Assembly (NCBI RefSeq): GCF_023516595.1
Contig: NZ_JAMGBG010000092.1
Location: 27,527 to 91,526, forward strand
DNA from: Streptomyces neyagawaensis
GTDB lineage: Bacteria > Actinomycetota > Actinomycetes > Streptomycetales > Streptomycetaceae
Direction of reading: 5' to 3'
DNA length: 64,000 nucleotides
Shown: positions 16,171 to 24,836 of the stretch, piece by piece
Layout of the letters: each line of letters starts with the position of its first letter
Numbering within the stretch: position 1 is the first letter of the stretch
The notes under the pieces: model-generated
What the model saw: the letters and a program-made list of their open reading frames with translations, nothing else
Told to the model about the DNA's origin: nothing
Databases searched by the model: none
Translations under genes and position numbers: made by a program

Positions 16171-18792
16171 ATGACCGCGCCCAGCCCCCCACGCCCTCCG
16201 GGCGACCGCCCAGCGCTCCGCTCAGTCCTGCCCCTGCCCCTGGTCACCGCCGTGTTCACCGCCGCCGCGGCCGGCGGTTCGGTCGCGCTGGCGCCCGCGT
16301 CCTTACAGGTCCCGGTGGCGGGTGGCGCGGGCGCCGCCGCCCTGCTGCTGACGCTCGCCGTCGCGGTCGCCGTCCACGCCCGGCAGTCGGCGCGGTCGCT
16401 GCGGCACCGACTCGACGCCGTGTCCCGTGACACCGGGATGCTCCTCCAGGAACGGGCCCGGATGACGGCCGAGTTCGGGCAGGAACGGGCGCGGCTCACC
16501 GAGGAGTTCCTCCAGGACCGCGCCCGGATCGCCGCCGACTACGCCCGCGAACGGACCCGGCTCACCGCCGAACTCGACCACGAGCGCGGCCGGCTCGCTG
16601 ACGAGCGCGCCCAACTGGAGACCAGGGCCGAGGAGGAGAGGTCCCGTCTCCTCGACCGCGCCCGGCAGGCCGAGACCGAGCGGACGGCCGCCCTCGCCGT
16701 CACCGCCAACGTGGCCGGCCGGATGCAGGCCCTCGCCACCGGCACCCTCGCCGACCTGCGCGCCATGGAGGAGCGCCACGCCGACGAGGACGTCCTCGCC
16801 GACCTGCTCCACCTCGACCACCGCACCGCCCAGGCGGGCCGTCTCGCCGACTCCGTCGCCGTCCTCGCGGGTGCCCGCTCCGGGCGCCGCTGGGCCAAGC
16901 CCATCCCGATGGAGTCGATCCTGCGGGGCGCGATGGGCCGCATCGGCGCCTACCGCCGGGTGCGGCTGCACTCCTCCAGCGAGTCCGCCGTCGCCGGGCA
17001 CGCCGCCGAGGGCGTGATGCACGCGCTCGCCGAACTCCTCGACAACGCGGCGAACTTCTCGCCGCCGACCGCCGAGGTCCACGTCTACGTCGAGGAGGTC
17101 CCGGCCGGCGTCATCATCTCCGTCGAGGACGCGGGCCTCGTCATGAGCGACGTCCAGCTGCGCCGCGCCGAACGCGCCGTCTCCGGCGAGGACTCCGACC
17201 TCACCGGCCTCACCGGCACCCGCCTCGGTCTCGCCGTCGTCGGCCGCCTCGCCCGCAAGCACGGCCTCAAGGTCTCCTTCCGCCCCTCCGCCCGCGGCGG
17301 CACGGGCGTCCTGATGCTCGTCCCGCAGGACGTGCTGGCCGGTACGGTGCCGTCGGCGGGGATGCCCTCGGAGGCCCCGGCCCCCACGGGTGAGCGGACA
17401 CCCGCCTACGCCGAGCGGTCGACGCCGTTCACCCCCGTGCCCGCACCGCACGACCTGGACGACGAACCGACGCCGACCCACGAGTCCCCGTACGGCGCCT
17501 CCGCCGGCCCCGAGGAGCCCCCGACGGGCCCCGGTGGCCTCCCCCGGCGCCGCCGCGGCCGGTCCCTCGCCGAGGCCGAGGCCCGCACACGCGCCCAGGC
17601 CGCCGACGGCCCACCGGCCCGCGACTCCCGGCCCGCCGAGGACGCCAGCACCGGCGCGGTCCGCTTCAGCAGCTTCCGCCGCGCCGTCCGCGGCACGAGC
17701 GGCCTCGACCAGGCCTTCGTCCAGGGCACGTCCACGGACGACGAACCGTCCACGGGTCTCCACCGGCCCGCGGAGGGGCCGGAGCACGGGGAGAACACGG
17801 GGCGGCCGGACAGCGCGGAGTCGCCGGGAACGCCCGGTGCGCCGATCACGACGGGCACGCCGCTCACGCAACCGGCAACGGGGTACCTTCCGAACCCCGG
17901 AGGGGAGAGCCTCCCGGAACCCGTACGGGACGGTCTGCCGGGCCTCGTGGGGGAGACCCGGTCGGAGTACGTACGGGAACTCCTGCCGGAACCCTTGCGG
18001 GAGCCGGTGCGCGAGCCCCTGGCGGAGTCGGTGCCCGACCTCGCCACGGACGCCCCGATCCCGCCGCCCGGCGCGGCCGTACCGCCGCTCGCGCTGGAGC
18101 CCGCACGGGAGCCCGAGTGGGGTGTCGCCCGGGGGGCGACCTGGGAGACGTCCCCGGCGCCGGAGCCCGAGTGGGAGCCGACCGCTCCCGTACCGGACCC
18201 CGGGTGGGAGCCGGAACCCGTGCGCGGCGCGCGGTGGGAGTTCGAACCGGTACGGGACGAGCCGTGGCAACCGGTGGGCGACACACCGTGGCAGCCGGAA
18301 CTCGCCCGCATCCCCCTCCGGGAATCCGAGCCGGCCCGGGAGACCCCGTGGCAGGCCGAGCCCACCCGAACCCCGACGCACGAGGCCGAACCGGTCCGGG
18401 AGACCCCCTGGCAGGCCGAGCCCGCAGGCACCGCGCCGCACGAGCCCGAACCGGTCCGGGAGACGGCATGGCAGGCCGAGCCCACCCGAACCCCGACGCA
18501 CGAGCCCGAGCCGGTCCAGGAGACCCCGTGGCAGGCCGAGGCCGTGCCGGAATCCGAGGCGGTGCGTGACATCCAGTGGCAGTTGGACGCGTTGCGGGAG
18601 CTGGCCCGGGATCCCCTGCGGGACGGCCGGCCCGCGCCGGCCGACGACAACACGCCCTCCGCCCACGCGCCGTCGTCCCACGCCCCCACGCCCCCGCACC
18701 CGGCCCCCGGCAGCGCCGACGCCGACCCCGCACCCGCCCCTCATCCGGACCCCCATCCACATCCCGACCTGGAAGGCGACCCCACCCCATGA
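16171..18792 (+). CDS. cvnA: Conservon sensor-kinase-like protein CvnA
   Basis: An 873-residue membrane protein. Two N-terminal hydrophobic helices (about 15-35 and 45-70) are followed by a coiled coil of roughly 11-residue RARLTAEFxxE units (90-170), a dimerisation segment with HLDHRTAQAGR, and a GHKL ATPase domain (about 250-390; N box ELLDNAANFSPP, G1 SVEDAGLVMSD, G2 LGLAVVGRLARKHG). The C-terminal 480 residues are Pro/Glu-rich with 20-residue repeats. CvnA proteins act with roadblock and DUF742 partners as a G-protein-coupled-receptor-like complex. Codon 45 is TTA, which suggests bldA dependence. It overlaps cvnB by ATGA. Confidence 0.9.
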   Translation: MTAPSPPRPPGDRPALRSVLPLPLVTAVFTAAAAGGSVALAPASLQVPVAGGAGAAALLLTLAVAVAVHARQSARSLRHRLDAVSRDTGMLLQERARMTAEFGQERARLTEEFLQDRARIAADYARERTRLTAELDHERGRLADERAQLETRAEEERSRLLDRARQAETERTAALAVTANVAGRMQALATGTLADLRAMEERHADEDVLADLLHLDHRTAQAGRLADSVAVLAGARSGRRWAKPIPMESILRGAMGRIGAYRRVRLHSSSESAVAGHAAEGVMHALAELLDNAANFSPPTAEVHVYVEEVPAGVIISVEDAGLVMSDVQLRRAERAVSGEDSDLTGLTGTRLGLAVVGRLARKHGLKVSFRPSARGGTGVLMLVPQDVLAGTVPSAGMPSEAPAPTGERTPAYAERSTPFTPVPAPHDLDDEPTPTHESPYGASAGPEEPPTGPGGLPRRRRGRSLAEAEARTRAQAADGPPARDSRPAEDASTGAVRFSSFRRAVRGTSGLDQAFVQGTSTDDEPSTGLHRPAEGPEHGENTGRPDSAESPGTPGAPITTGTPLTQPATGYLPNPGGESLPEPVRDGLPGLVGETRSEYVRELLPEPLREPVREPLAESVPDLATDAPIPPPGAAVPPLALEPAREPEWGVARGATWETSPAPEPEWEPTAPVPDPGWEPEPVRGARWEFEPVRDEPWQPVGDTPWQPELARIPLRESEPARETPWQAEPTRTPTHEAEPVRETPWQAEPAGTAPHEPEPVRETAWQAEPTRTPTHEPEPVQETPWQAEAVPESEAVRDIQWQLDALRELARDPLRDGRPAPADDNTPSAHAPSSHAPTPPHPAPGSADADPAPAPHPDPHPHPDLEGDPTP
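18328..18543. repeat. 60-bp in-frame repeat in cvnA tail
   Basis: Three to four 60-bp units encode a 20-residue motif built around VRETPWQAEPTRTPTHEPE. Units differ by single substitutions, indicating recent duplication. They extend the Pro/Glu-rich cytoplasmic tail. Confidence 0.9.
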
Positions 18793-19394
18793 CCGGCACC
18801 GGCACCACCGCCGACGACAGGCTCACCTGGCTCATGGAGGGTTTGCTGGAACGCACTCCGGGCGCCCGGCACGCTCTCGTGCTCTCGCGGGACGGGCTGA
18901 AGCTGTGCCGTACGCCGGAGCTGTCCGTGGACCAGGCGGACCAGCTCGCCGCGATCGCCGCCGGCATGCAGTCGCTGTCCCACGGCGCCTCCGTGGAGTT
19001 CGGCGACGGCAGCGGCGGCGTGCGGTCGGCGATGGCGGAGTTCCACGGCGGGGTCCTGTTCATCGTGGAGGCGGGCGAGGGCGCGCATCTGGCCGTCGTC
19101 ACGGACGAGGACGCCGACGCGGGTCTCGTCGGACACACCATGAGCGAACTGGTGGAGCAGCTGGGCGAACACCTCAGCGCCCGCCCGCGCCACCGGCCGG
19201 AGGCACCCGCGGACCCGACCGCACACACACAGCCGACCACGCCCACCCTGTCGACCACGCCGACCCCGGCCTCGACCACCTCCCCCACCACCTCCACCTC
19301 CACCACCACCGTTTCCCCCGCACCCGCTTCCCCCGCGACGACGGCGTCCACCTCGGCTACTTCGGCTACGGCTCTGGCGCCCCGTACGTCATGA
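18789..19394 (+). CDS. cvnB: Conservon roadblock/LC7 protein CvnB
   Basis: A 201-residue protein. Residues 1-125 form a roadblock/LC7 domain (DRLTWLMEGLLERTPGARHA; VLSRDGLKLC; ADQLAAIAAGMQSLSHG; FIVEAGEGAHLAVVTDEDAD), the fold that serves as GTPase-activating partner for small G proteins such as MglA and CvnD. The remaining 70 residues are an unusual Thr/Ser/Pro-rich tail that normal CvnB proteins of about 135-140 residues lack. It overlaps cvnA upstream and cvnC downstream by ATGA in each case, so the operon is tightly coupled. Confidence 0.93.
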   Translation: MTGTGTTADDRLTWLMEGLLERTPGARHALVLSRDGLKLCRTPELSVDQADQLAAIAAGMQSLSHGASVEFGDGSGGVRSAMAEFHGGVLFIVEAGEGAHLAVVTDEDADAGLVGHTMSELVEQLGEHLSARPRHRPEAPADPTAHTQPTTPTLSTTPTPASTTSPTTSTSTTTVSPAPASPATTASTSATSATALAPRTS

Positions 19395-19738
19395 GCCGGC
19401 CCGGCAGGGACGACCTGCCCGACCGGCTGTACACCCTCACCGGAGGACGCAGCCGGTCCGCGCCCGGCACCCCCTTCGACCTGGTCACCCTGGTCACCGC
19501 CGAGTCGCAGCCGGTGCCGGGGATGCAGTCGGAGCACACGGCGATCCTGCGGCTGACGGAACGGCCCACGGCGGTCGTGGAGATCGCCGCCGGGCTGGGG
19601 CTGCCGGTGAGCATCACCAAGGTGCTGCTGTCCGACCTCCTCGCCGCGGGCCGGGTCAGCGCCCGGCACCCGCACAAGGCCACGCTGATCGATCTGGACA
19701 TCCTGGAGCAGGTACTAGTTGGACTTCGCAACCTCTGA
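19391..19738 (+). CDS. cvnC: Conservon DUF742 protein CvnC
   Basis: A 115-residue DUF742 protein with the expected features: RLYTLTGGRSRS near the N-terminus, FDLVTLVTAE, a winged-helix-like core (ERPTAVVEIAAGLGLPVSI, KVLLSDLLAAGRV) and the invariant end LEQVLVGLRNL. In conservons the DNA coding VGLRNL also contains, in another frame, the start of cvnD; here the overlapping frame starts the P450 instead. CvnC probably links the sensor to the G protein; the winged-helix fold suggests protein or DNA binding. Confidence 0.93.
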   Translation: MSRPGRDDLPDRLYTLTGGRSRSAPGTPFDLVTLVTAESQPVPGMQSEHTAILRLTERPTAVVEIAAGLGLPVSITKVLLSDLLAAGRVSARHPHKATLIDLDILEQVLVGLRNL

Positions 19739-20996
19739 GCACGGCGGGGACAGCCGGACGCCCGGACCCGGGCCCGGCCCCGTCCCCGTCGCCCTCACCG
19801 GCGCCCGCTTCCGCGGTGACCCCGCCGCCCTCTACCGCGAACTGCGGCGTGAGCACGGCGAGGTCGTCCCCGTGCTGCTCGACGGGGACGTGCCGGCGTG
19901 GCTGGTGCTGGGCTACCGCGAGCTGCACCAGGTGACGAGCGACCCGGAACTGTTCAGCAGGGACTCCGAGTTGTGGAACCAGTGGCCGAACATCCCCGCC
20001 GACTGGCCCCTGTTGCCGGTGATCAGCCGGGAGCAGCCGTCGATCCTCGGCTCGGTCGGCGAACGGCACCGGCGGCGGGCCGCGCTGCTCGGTGAGGCGC
20101 TGGAGGCGGTCGACGCGTTCACGCTGCGCCGCCACGCCGAGCGGTTCGCGGACGAGCTGCTCGACGCGGTATGCGGGGCGGGCACGGCCGACCTCGTCGC
20201 GCAGTACGCGGCGCTGCTGCCGGTCCGGGTGCTGGCGTACCTCTTCGGCTTCCCGGAGGAGCAGGGGCCGGATCTGGTCGTCGCGTTGACCGACATCCTC
20301 GACGGGCAGGGCCGGGCGCAGGCCGCCGAGGCGCGGCTGACGACGGCGATGACCCGGCTGGTGGCGGAGCGGCGGGAGCGTCCCGCGGACGACGTGGTGT
20401 CCCGTCTGCTGGCGAACGCCTCCGCCCAGGGCTTCTCCGTCGAGGAGGTCACACACGACGTGATGGTCATGCTGGCCGCGGGACACCAGCCGACCACCGA
20501 CTGGATCGGCAACTCCCTGCGGCTGATGCTGACCGACGAGCGTTTCGCGGCCTCCCTGTTCGGCGGGCGCAGCAGTGTGGCGGAGGCCATGAACGAGGTG
20601 CTGTGGGAGGACGCCCCCATCCAGAACGCGGCGGGCCGCTGGCTCTCCCGCGACACCCGGCTCGGCGGCCGTGCCCTGCGCGCCGGGGACCTTGTCCTCC
20701 TCGGCCTCCAGGGCGCCAACTCCGACCCCCGCGTACGCACCCACGGCTCCGCGCTCACCGGCGGCAACAACGCGCACTTCTCCTTCGGGCACGGCGAGCA
20801 CCGCTGCCCGTTCCCGGCGCGGGAGATCGCCGAGGTCATCGCGCGCACCGGTATCGAGGTCGTCCTGGACCGGCTGCCGGACCTCGACCTCGCCGTACCG
20901 GAGGAGACCCTCGTCCGGCGGCCCTCGCCCTGGCTGCGGGGGTTGGTGGAGCTGCCGGTGCGGTTCTCGCCGTCGCCCGCGGTCGGCGGCCGGTGA
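19719..20996 (+). CDS. cvnE: Cytochrome P450, CYP157-like (CvnE type)
   Basis: A 425-residue P450 started by TTG 19719, overlapping cvnC by 20 nt. Heme-binding loop FSFGHGEHRCPFPAREIAE supplies the thiolate Cys. The I-helix reads VMLAAGHQPTTDWIGN. The K-helix motif is EVLW (in MNEVLWEDAPIQN) rather than ExxR, the known hallmark of the CYP157 family, whose members occur in conservons. Electron partners and substrate are unknown. The N-terminal MDFATSE is what CvnD GTPases normally begin with; no P-loop follows, so the GTPase gene is absent between cvnC and the P450. Confidence 0.9.
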   Translation: MDFATSEHGGDSRTPGPGPGPVPVALTGARFRGDPAALYRELRREHGEVVPVLLDGDVPAWLVLGYRELHQVTSDPELFSRDSELWNQWPNIPADWPLLPVISREQPSILGSVGERHRRRAALLGEALEAVDAFTLRRHAERFADELLDAVCGAGTADLVAQYAALLPVRVLAYLFGFPEEQGPDLVVALTDILDGQGRAQAAEARLTTAMTRLVAERRERPADDVVSRLLANASAQGFSVEEVTHDVMVMLAAGHQPTTDWIGNSLRLMLTDERFAASLFGGRSSVAEAMNEVLWEDAPIQNAAGRWLSRDTRLGGRALRAGDLVLLGLQGANSDPRVRTHGSALTGGNNAHFSFGHGEHRCPFPAREIAEVIARTGIEVVLDRLPDLDLAVPEETLVRRPSPWLRGLVELPVRFSPSPAVGGR

Positions 20997-21084
20997 CCCG
21001 TGCCGCGTCGAGTGGCGGGGTCGGGACCCTGCTGGTGAACTGAAGGCAGGGATCCCTCCGCCTCGACATCCCGCAGCCAGGAAG

Positions 21085-21118
21085 CGTCGGCCCCCGGCCG
21101 ATCCCGGCCGAGCCGACG
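21085..21118 (+). promoter_or_regulatory. Hairpin next to the NACHT-gene ribosome site
   Basis: CGTCGGC (21085-21091) pairs with GCCGACG (21112-21118), with an inner CGGCC/GGCCG stem. It ends at the GGAG ribosome site of the gene at 21131. It could be a terminator for the conservon or a structure that controls translation of the next gene. Confidence 0.45.
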
Positions 21119-21130
21119 GAGTGGTGGTCG

Positions 21131-24100
21131 ATGGGATACGCACTCCACCCGCACAAGGTCAAGATCGTCACGGGACCACCACAGGCGGGCCCTCTCCATG
21201 AGTTCTGGGCGCATCTCCGACGCCCCTTCGTCTCCGTCTTCTGGCATCTCCGCGGCCGCTGGCTGCTGCACCGGGGCGTCACCCGCGCCGGGCGGTGGTG
21301 GAACCCGCCGTTCACGACGGCGCTGGTGGCGCTGGTGGCCGTGCTGACGGCGGGGCTCGTGGTGTGGTCGGTCCTGGCGGTGTTGGACCTGGCCGGCACC
21401 AAGAAGGTGGTGAAGGACTTCGGGCCGCAGGGGATGTGCGACAACGGCAACGCCGCGGCGTGCGACACCGTCAGCGGCGTCGCGATGCCGTTGTTGCTGT
21501 TCGCCGCCTCCACGCTCCTCTTCCTCTCCTGGCGCCTCTGGCAGGTCCGCCGCTACTGCACGTACCAGGCCCGGCACGACCCCGGGCGGCTGGTGCAGAC
21601 CGCCGGGAGCCTGATGGACGAGGTGGTCGGACGGGACCAGCTCTGCAACGCCCTCATGAAGAACCTCAACGACAAGAAGGTCCGGCGCCCCCATGTCGTC
21701 GTCGGGGGCGTCGGCGCGGGCAAGACCGCGCTGTTGGTCCGGCTGGCCCAGAAGCTCGCCGCGGTGGGGGCGGTGCCCATCCCCGTACGGCTGCGGGACG
21801 TGCAGGGCGACGAGCCGCTGGACTTCTCCGAGTTGGCGCTGGCCCGGTTCCGGGAGATCGTGCGGCCGAAGGTGCGGTCCGAGGGCGAGGTCGACCGGAT
21901 CTGGCGGTGGCTCAGACAGCGGGCGGACCGGATCGTGGTCCTCGCGGACGGCCTGGAGGAGGCGTTCGCGGAGGACGGTCTGACCGGCCGCCGGGACAAT
22001 CTGATCCGGGAGGCGATCCGCCGGGCCGGGGAGGAGGGGCTGCCGCTGGTCATCGCCTCGCGGCCGCACGACCCGCTGCGCGCGATGCAGGCGGCCGTGT
22101 CGGAGCTGGAACCGCTGAGCAACGAGGCGGCGTTGCGGTACATCGCCGGCAGCGGCAGCTGGCGCGCCGACCTGACCGTGCTGGACCGCATCGTGGAGGC
22201 CGCCGACATGGCGGAGTCCCCCATCTATCTGAAGATCGCCAGGGATCTGCACGCCCAGGACCTGCTGGAACCCCTGTGGGACGGCGGCGGTGACCAGGAC
22301 CTCCAGCTGTACGACAGCTGGCGGCTGCGGGCGGAGCTGATGGAGACGTGGATCCACGCGCTGGTCGACGGGGACGTGCATCCCGAGCTGCCGATCGACC
22401 ACGACACGAGGCTGGCGGTGGTGGAGTACATCTCGGCGCTCGCGTGCGTGGGGCTGGCCTCGGACAGCGCGGACGTGGGCCTCGGGGAACTGAGCTCGGC
22501 CCTCGGTGAGGCGGACAGCGCGTCGTGGGGCCGGGGGCTCGGGATGCGGGCGGCCCCGAACACGGAGTGGAACCGGCGGGTCGCCCGCGCACTGGACCGG
22601 CGGATGGCGGAGCTGCGCTGGTGCCCGGAGACGTACGCCGTCAGGCGCGGCGCGCCCTGGACCGTGGGACAGCACCCCTGCCAGAGCGCCCCGGGCGGCT
22701 CCGACTGGTGGGTGGGGCCCAGGATCGACATCCGGATCGCCGCGACCTGGGGCACCCGGATGGGACTGGTCCACGAGAACGGTGACAAGGTCCGCTTCCA
22801 GCACAGCATCGTGCAGGCGTATCTCGGCTCCCGGTTCCTGGACGAGATGTTCGGGCCCCCGGACGCGGCGGACCCGCAGCCGAGCAGCGCCCCGGCGTCC
22901 GCCGCTGCCCCGCCCGACGCGCACATCGCCGGGGCGTTGCGGCAGGGCGGGCGGGAACTGCTCATCGCGCTCACCCTGTACTCCCGCTCCCCCAAGGGGC
23001 GGTGTGTGTGCGGGCCCTCGGGTGCGGGCCGGCACGCCTGCTTCGTCGACCGGACCCGGGAACTGCTCACCGCGCAGGCCAAGGGCCTGCTGGCCGAGGC
23101 GACCGACGCCCTGCACACGGTCGGCCAGGACAGCGGGGGCGGAGGGCTCGACGACCACGACAGCCCCCGGCTGCGGGCGTTGGAGAACTACGGCACGGCC
23201 GTGGAGATCGACAGTGTGGGGATCGCGCCCCGGCAGCAGGACCTGGTGAAGGAGATCGAGCGGGACTGGCTCCGGCTCGGCCAGAACGAGGACCCCGCGC
23301 GGCTTCGGGAGGCGAAGCTCGCGCTGGTGAGGCAGTGCGGCACCGCCGTGCGCCGCGTCGCCGCCGTGCGGAGCCGGGCGCCCGGGGACGAGCATCCGGC
23401 GTACCCGGTGTACGAGGTCATGTTCCGGATCGGCCGCAAGGAGACGGACCGCCGGGTGCGGGAGGCGCTGGTGAAGGAGGTGGGCGCGGGCGGCGAGCCG
23501 GCGTACCAGGCGCTGTGCTCCCGGCTCACGGAGCCCTGCGCCACCCTGGAGGCCGGACGGCGCAGGGGTCCGGCGGGCCGGGTGACGCCGTCGGCGGACG
23601 AGGTGGACGGCCATCTCCCGTTCTCGTGGGATCTCGCGGAGCAGCGGGAGCGGGAGGAGCGCAGGGCGGCGGAGGAGGAGGCCCTGGCGGAGAAGGGCCG
23701 GTGGAACTGCAACGCCATGCGGGCCTGGCTGCTGCCGCTGCTCGTGGACTCGTCCGTGATGGCCCGGCGCCGGGCCAGTCCCCGTGACGACCTGGACAAC
23801 TGGGTGCGGGTGGCGACCGGGGCGGCCCGTGCGCCGATCACCGACGACGGGCCCGGCGCGGCCGTCGGCCTGGGGGTGACGCTGGCCCAGGGTTTCAAGT
23901 ACGCCGCCAACCGGCGACCGGGTCCGGGTGTCAACCGCGGGGCCCGCGACTTCCTCGTCAAACAGGCGCGGGACCTGCTGAAGCAGAGCACCTTCTGGTA
24001 CACGCGGCTGACCCTGCTGCACGCCCTGACGCTGTGGAGCCTGCCCGATGACGTCACCGCCGACCAGCCGATCCGCGGTCCCGGCTCGGACCCCCGGGGT

Positions 24101-24826
24101 CAGGTGCGGGAGTGGCTGGCGCTGGGCGACCGGGGCCGAGAGGAGCACCCGCTGGTCGCGGGGGCGGCGAAGCTGGCGGTGCGGGCGTTGCAGACCCGGC
24201 GGCCGGAGCGGTTCCTGTGGATCGACGAGGCGGCCTTGGCCTCCTGCATCGGCACCGAGGTGGGGGCCCCGGGCGAACAGCGGGCCCACAACCTGTGGAT
24301 ACCGCCGTCCACCGGCTGGAGCACCCTGGACCCGAGGGCACAGCAGCTGCTGGCGGACGTCCTGCTGCTGATGGTGCTCGGCGAGCGGTCGCACCGGCCG
24401 AACGAGAGTTTCCCGATCCTGGAGCGGTGTGCGCGGGAGCCGGCCCGGACGCCGTCGTGCCTGCGCAGGGACCGCACCCGGCTGCGTCCGGTCCGCGGGG
24501 CGGAACGCGTCGCGCAACCGGGCTCGAACTGCACACACGACTGCTGGCTGCGGATGTGCCCCTACCCGGCCAAGGTGGAGAGCCTGCGCATGGAGTTCAG
24601 CGAGGTCTTCTGCCTGCACCAGCGGGACCTGCTGAAGAAGTGGCAGCCGTGGGCGTGGGCCTCGCTGCGGTTCCGGCGGGAGGCGCCGTGGCAGCGCGGG
24701 GTGCCGGTCGCCGGGATGCGCCGGTTCTGGGACCAGATGAGCGACCGGGCCCGCGACATCGGCCCCGGCACGGACCCCGTCTCATCCGACGGACGACGTT
24801 TCGCCCAGGTTTCACGGAGCCGATAG
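21131..24826 (+). CDS. Membrane-anchored NACHT-like NTPase
   Basis: A 1231-residue protein with two hydrophobic helices (about 61-87 and 117-136), then a STAND/NACHT-type NTPase: Walker A GGVGAGKT (192-199), Walker B-like RIVVLADGLEE (267-277, with the small-residue-plus-acidic pattern of NACHT), and LVIASRP (307-312) as sensor. A long helical C-terminal region follows with Cys clusters (CVCGPSGAGRHAC; CTHDCWLRMC) that may bind metal. NACHT proteins usually detect a ligand and oligomerise; bacterial members can act in phage defence, but no effector domain is recognisable here, so the role is open. It starts 134 nt after the P450, and its 3' end contains the serC promoter. Confidence 0.75.
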   Translation: MGYALHPHKVKIVTGPPQAGPLHEFWAHLRRPFVSVFWHLRGRWLLHRGVTRAGRWWNPPFTTALVALVAVLTAGLVVWSVLAVLDLAGTKKVVKDFGPQGMCDNGNAAACDTVSGVAMPLLLFAASTLLFLSWRLWQVRRYCTYQARHDPGRLVQTAGSLMDEVVGRDQLCNALMKNLNDKKVRRPHVVVGGVGAGKTALLVRLAQKLAAVGAVPIPVRLRDVQGDEPLDFSELALARFREIVRPKVRSEGEVDRIWRWLRQRADRIVVLADGLEEAFAEDGLTGRRDNLIREAIRRAGEEGLPLVIASRPHDPLRAMQAAVSELEPLSNEAALRYIAGSGSWRADLTVLDRIVEAADMAESPIYLKIARDLHAQDLLEPLWDGGGDQDLQLYDSWRLRAELMETWIHALVDGDVHPELPIDHDTRLAVVEYISALACVGLASDSADVGLGELSSALGEADSASWGRGLGMRAAPNTEWNRRVARALDRRMAELRWCPETYAVRRGAPWTVGQHPCQSAPGGSDWWVGPRIDIRIAATWGTRMGLVHENGDKVRFQHSIVQAYLGSRFLDEMFGPPDAADPQPSSAPASAAAPPDAHIAGALRQGGRELLIALTLYSRSPKGRCVCGPSGAGRHACFVDRTRELLTAQAKGLLAEATDALHTVGQDSGGGGLDDHDSPRLRALENYGTAVEIDSVGIAPRQQDLVKEIERDWLRLGQNEDPARLREAKLALVRQCGTAVRRVAAVRSRAPGDEHPAYPVYEVMFRIGRKETDRRVREALVKEVGAGGEPAYQALCSRLTEPCATLEAGRRRGPAGRVTPSADEVDGHLPFSWDLAEQREREERRAAEEEALAEKGRWNCNAMRAWLLPLLVDSSVMARRRASPRDDLDNWVRVATGAARAPITDDGPGAAVGLGVTLAQGFKYAANRRPGPGVNRGARDFLVKQARDLLKQSTFWYTRLTLLHALTLWSLPDDVTADQPIRGPGSDPRGQVREWLALGDRGREEHPLVAGAAKLAVRALQTRRPERFLWIDEAALASCIGTEVGAPGEQRAHNLWIPPSTGWSTLDPRAQQLLADVLLLMVLGERSHRPNESFPILERCAREPARTPSCLRRDRTRLRPVRGAERVAQPGSNCTHDCWLRMCPYPAKVESLRMEFSEVFCLHQRDLLKKWQPWAWASLRFRREAPWQRGVPVAGMRRFWDQMSDRARDIGPGTDPVSSDGRRFAQVSRSR

Positions 24827-24829
24827 GCT
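24824..24829 (+). promoter_or_regulatory. serC -10 box TAGGCT (leaderless)
   Basis: TAGGCT ends 7 nt before GTG 24837, with TTCGCC at 24800-24805 as a possible -35 (18-bp spacer). It overlaps the stop codon of the upstream NACHT-like gene. Confidence 0.6.
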
Positions 24830-24836
24830 CGCACCC

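Noticed and set aside
19913..24619. A 1568-codon leftward frame opposite the P450 and NACHT-like genes
   Set aside because: High GC leaves stop codons rare on the opposite strand; composition is repetitive His/Pro/Arg/Gly and matches no family, while the rightward frames carry clear motifs.
21131..24826. A phage-defence island around the NACHT-like gene
   Set aside because: Neighbours are a conservon and serC; there are no restriction, toxin, integrase or other defence genes, so the defence role is left as a hypothesis only.
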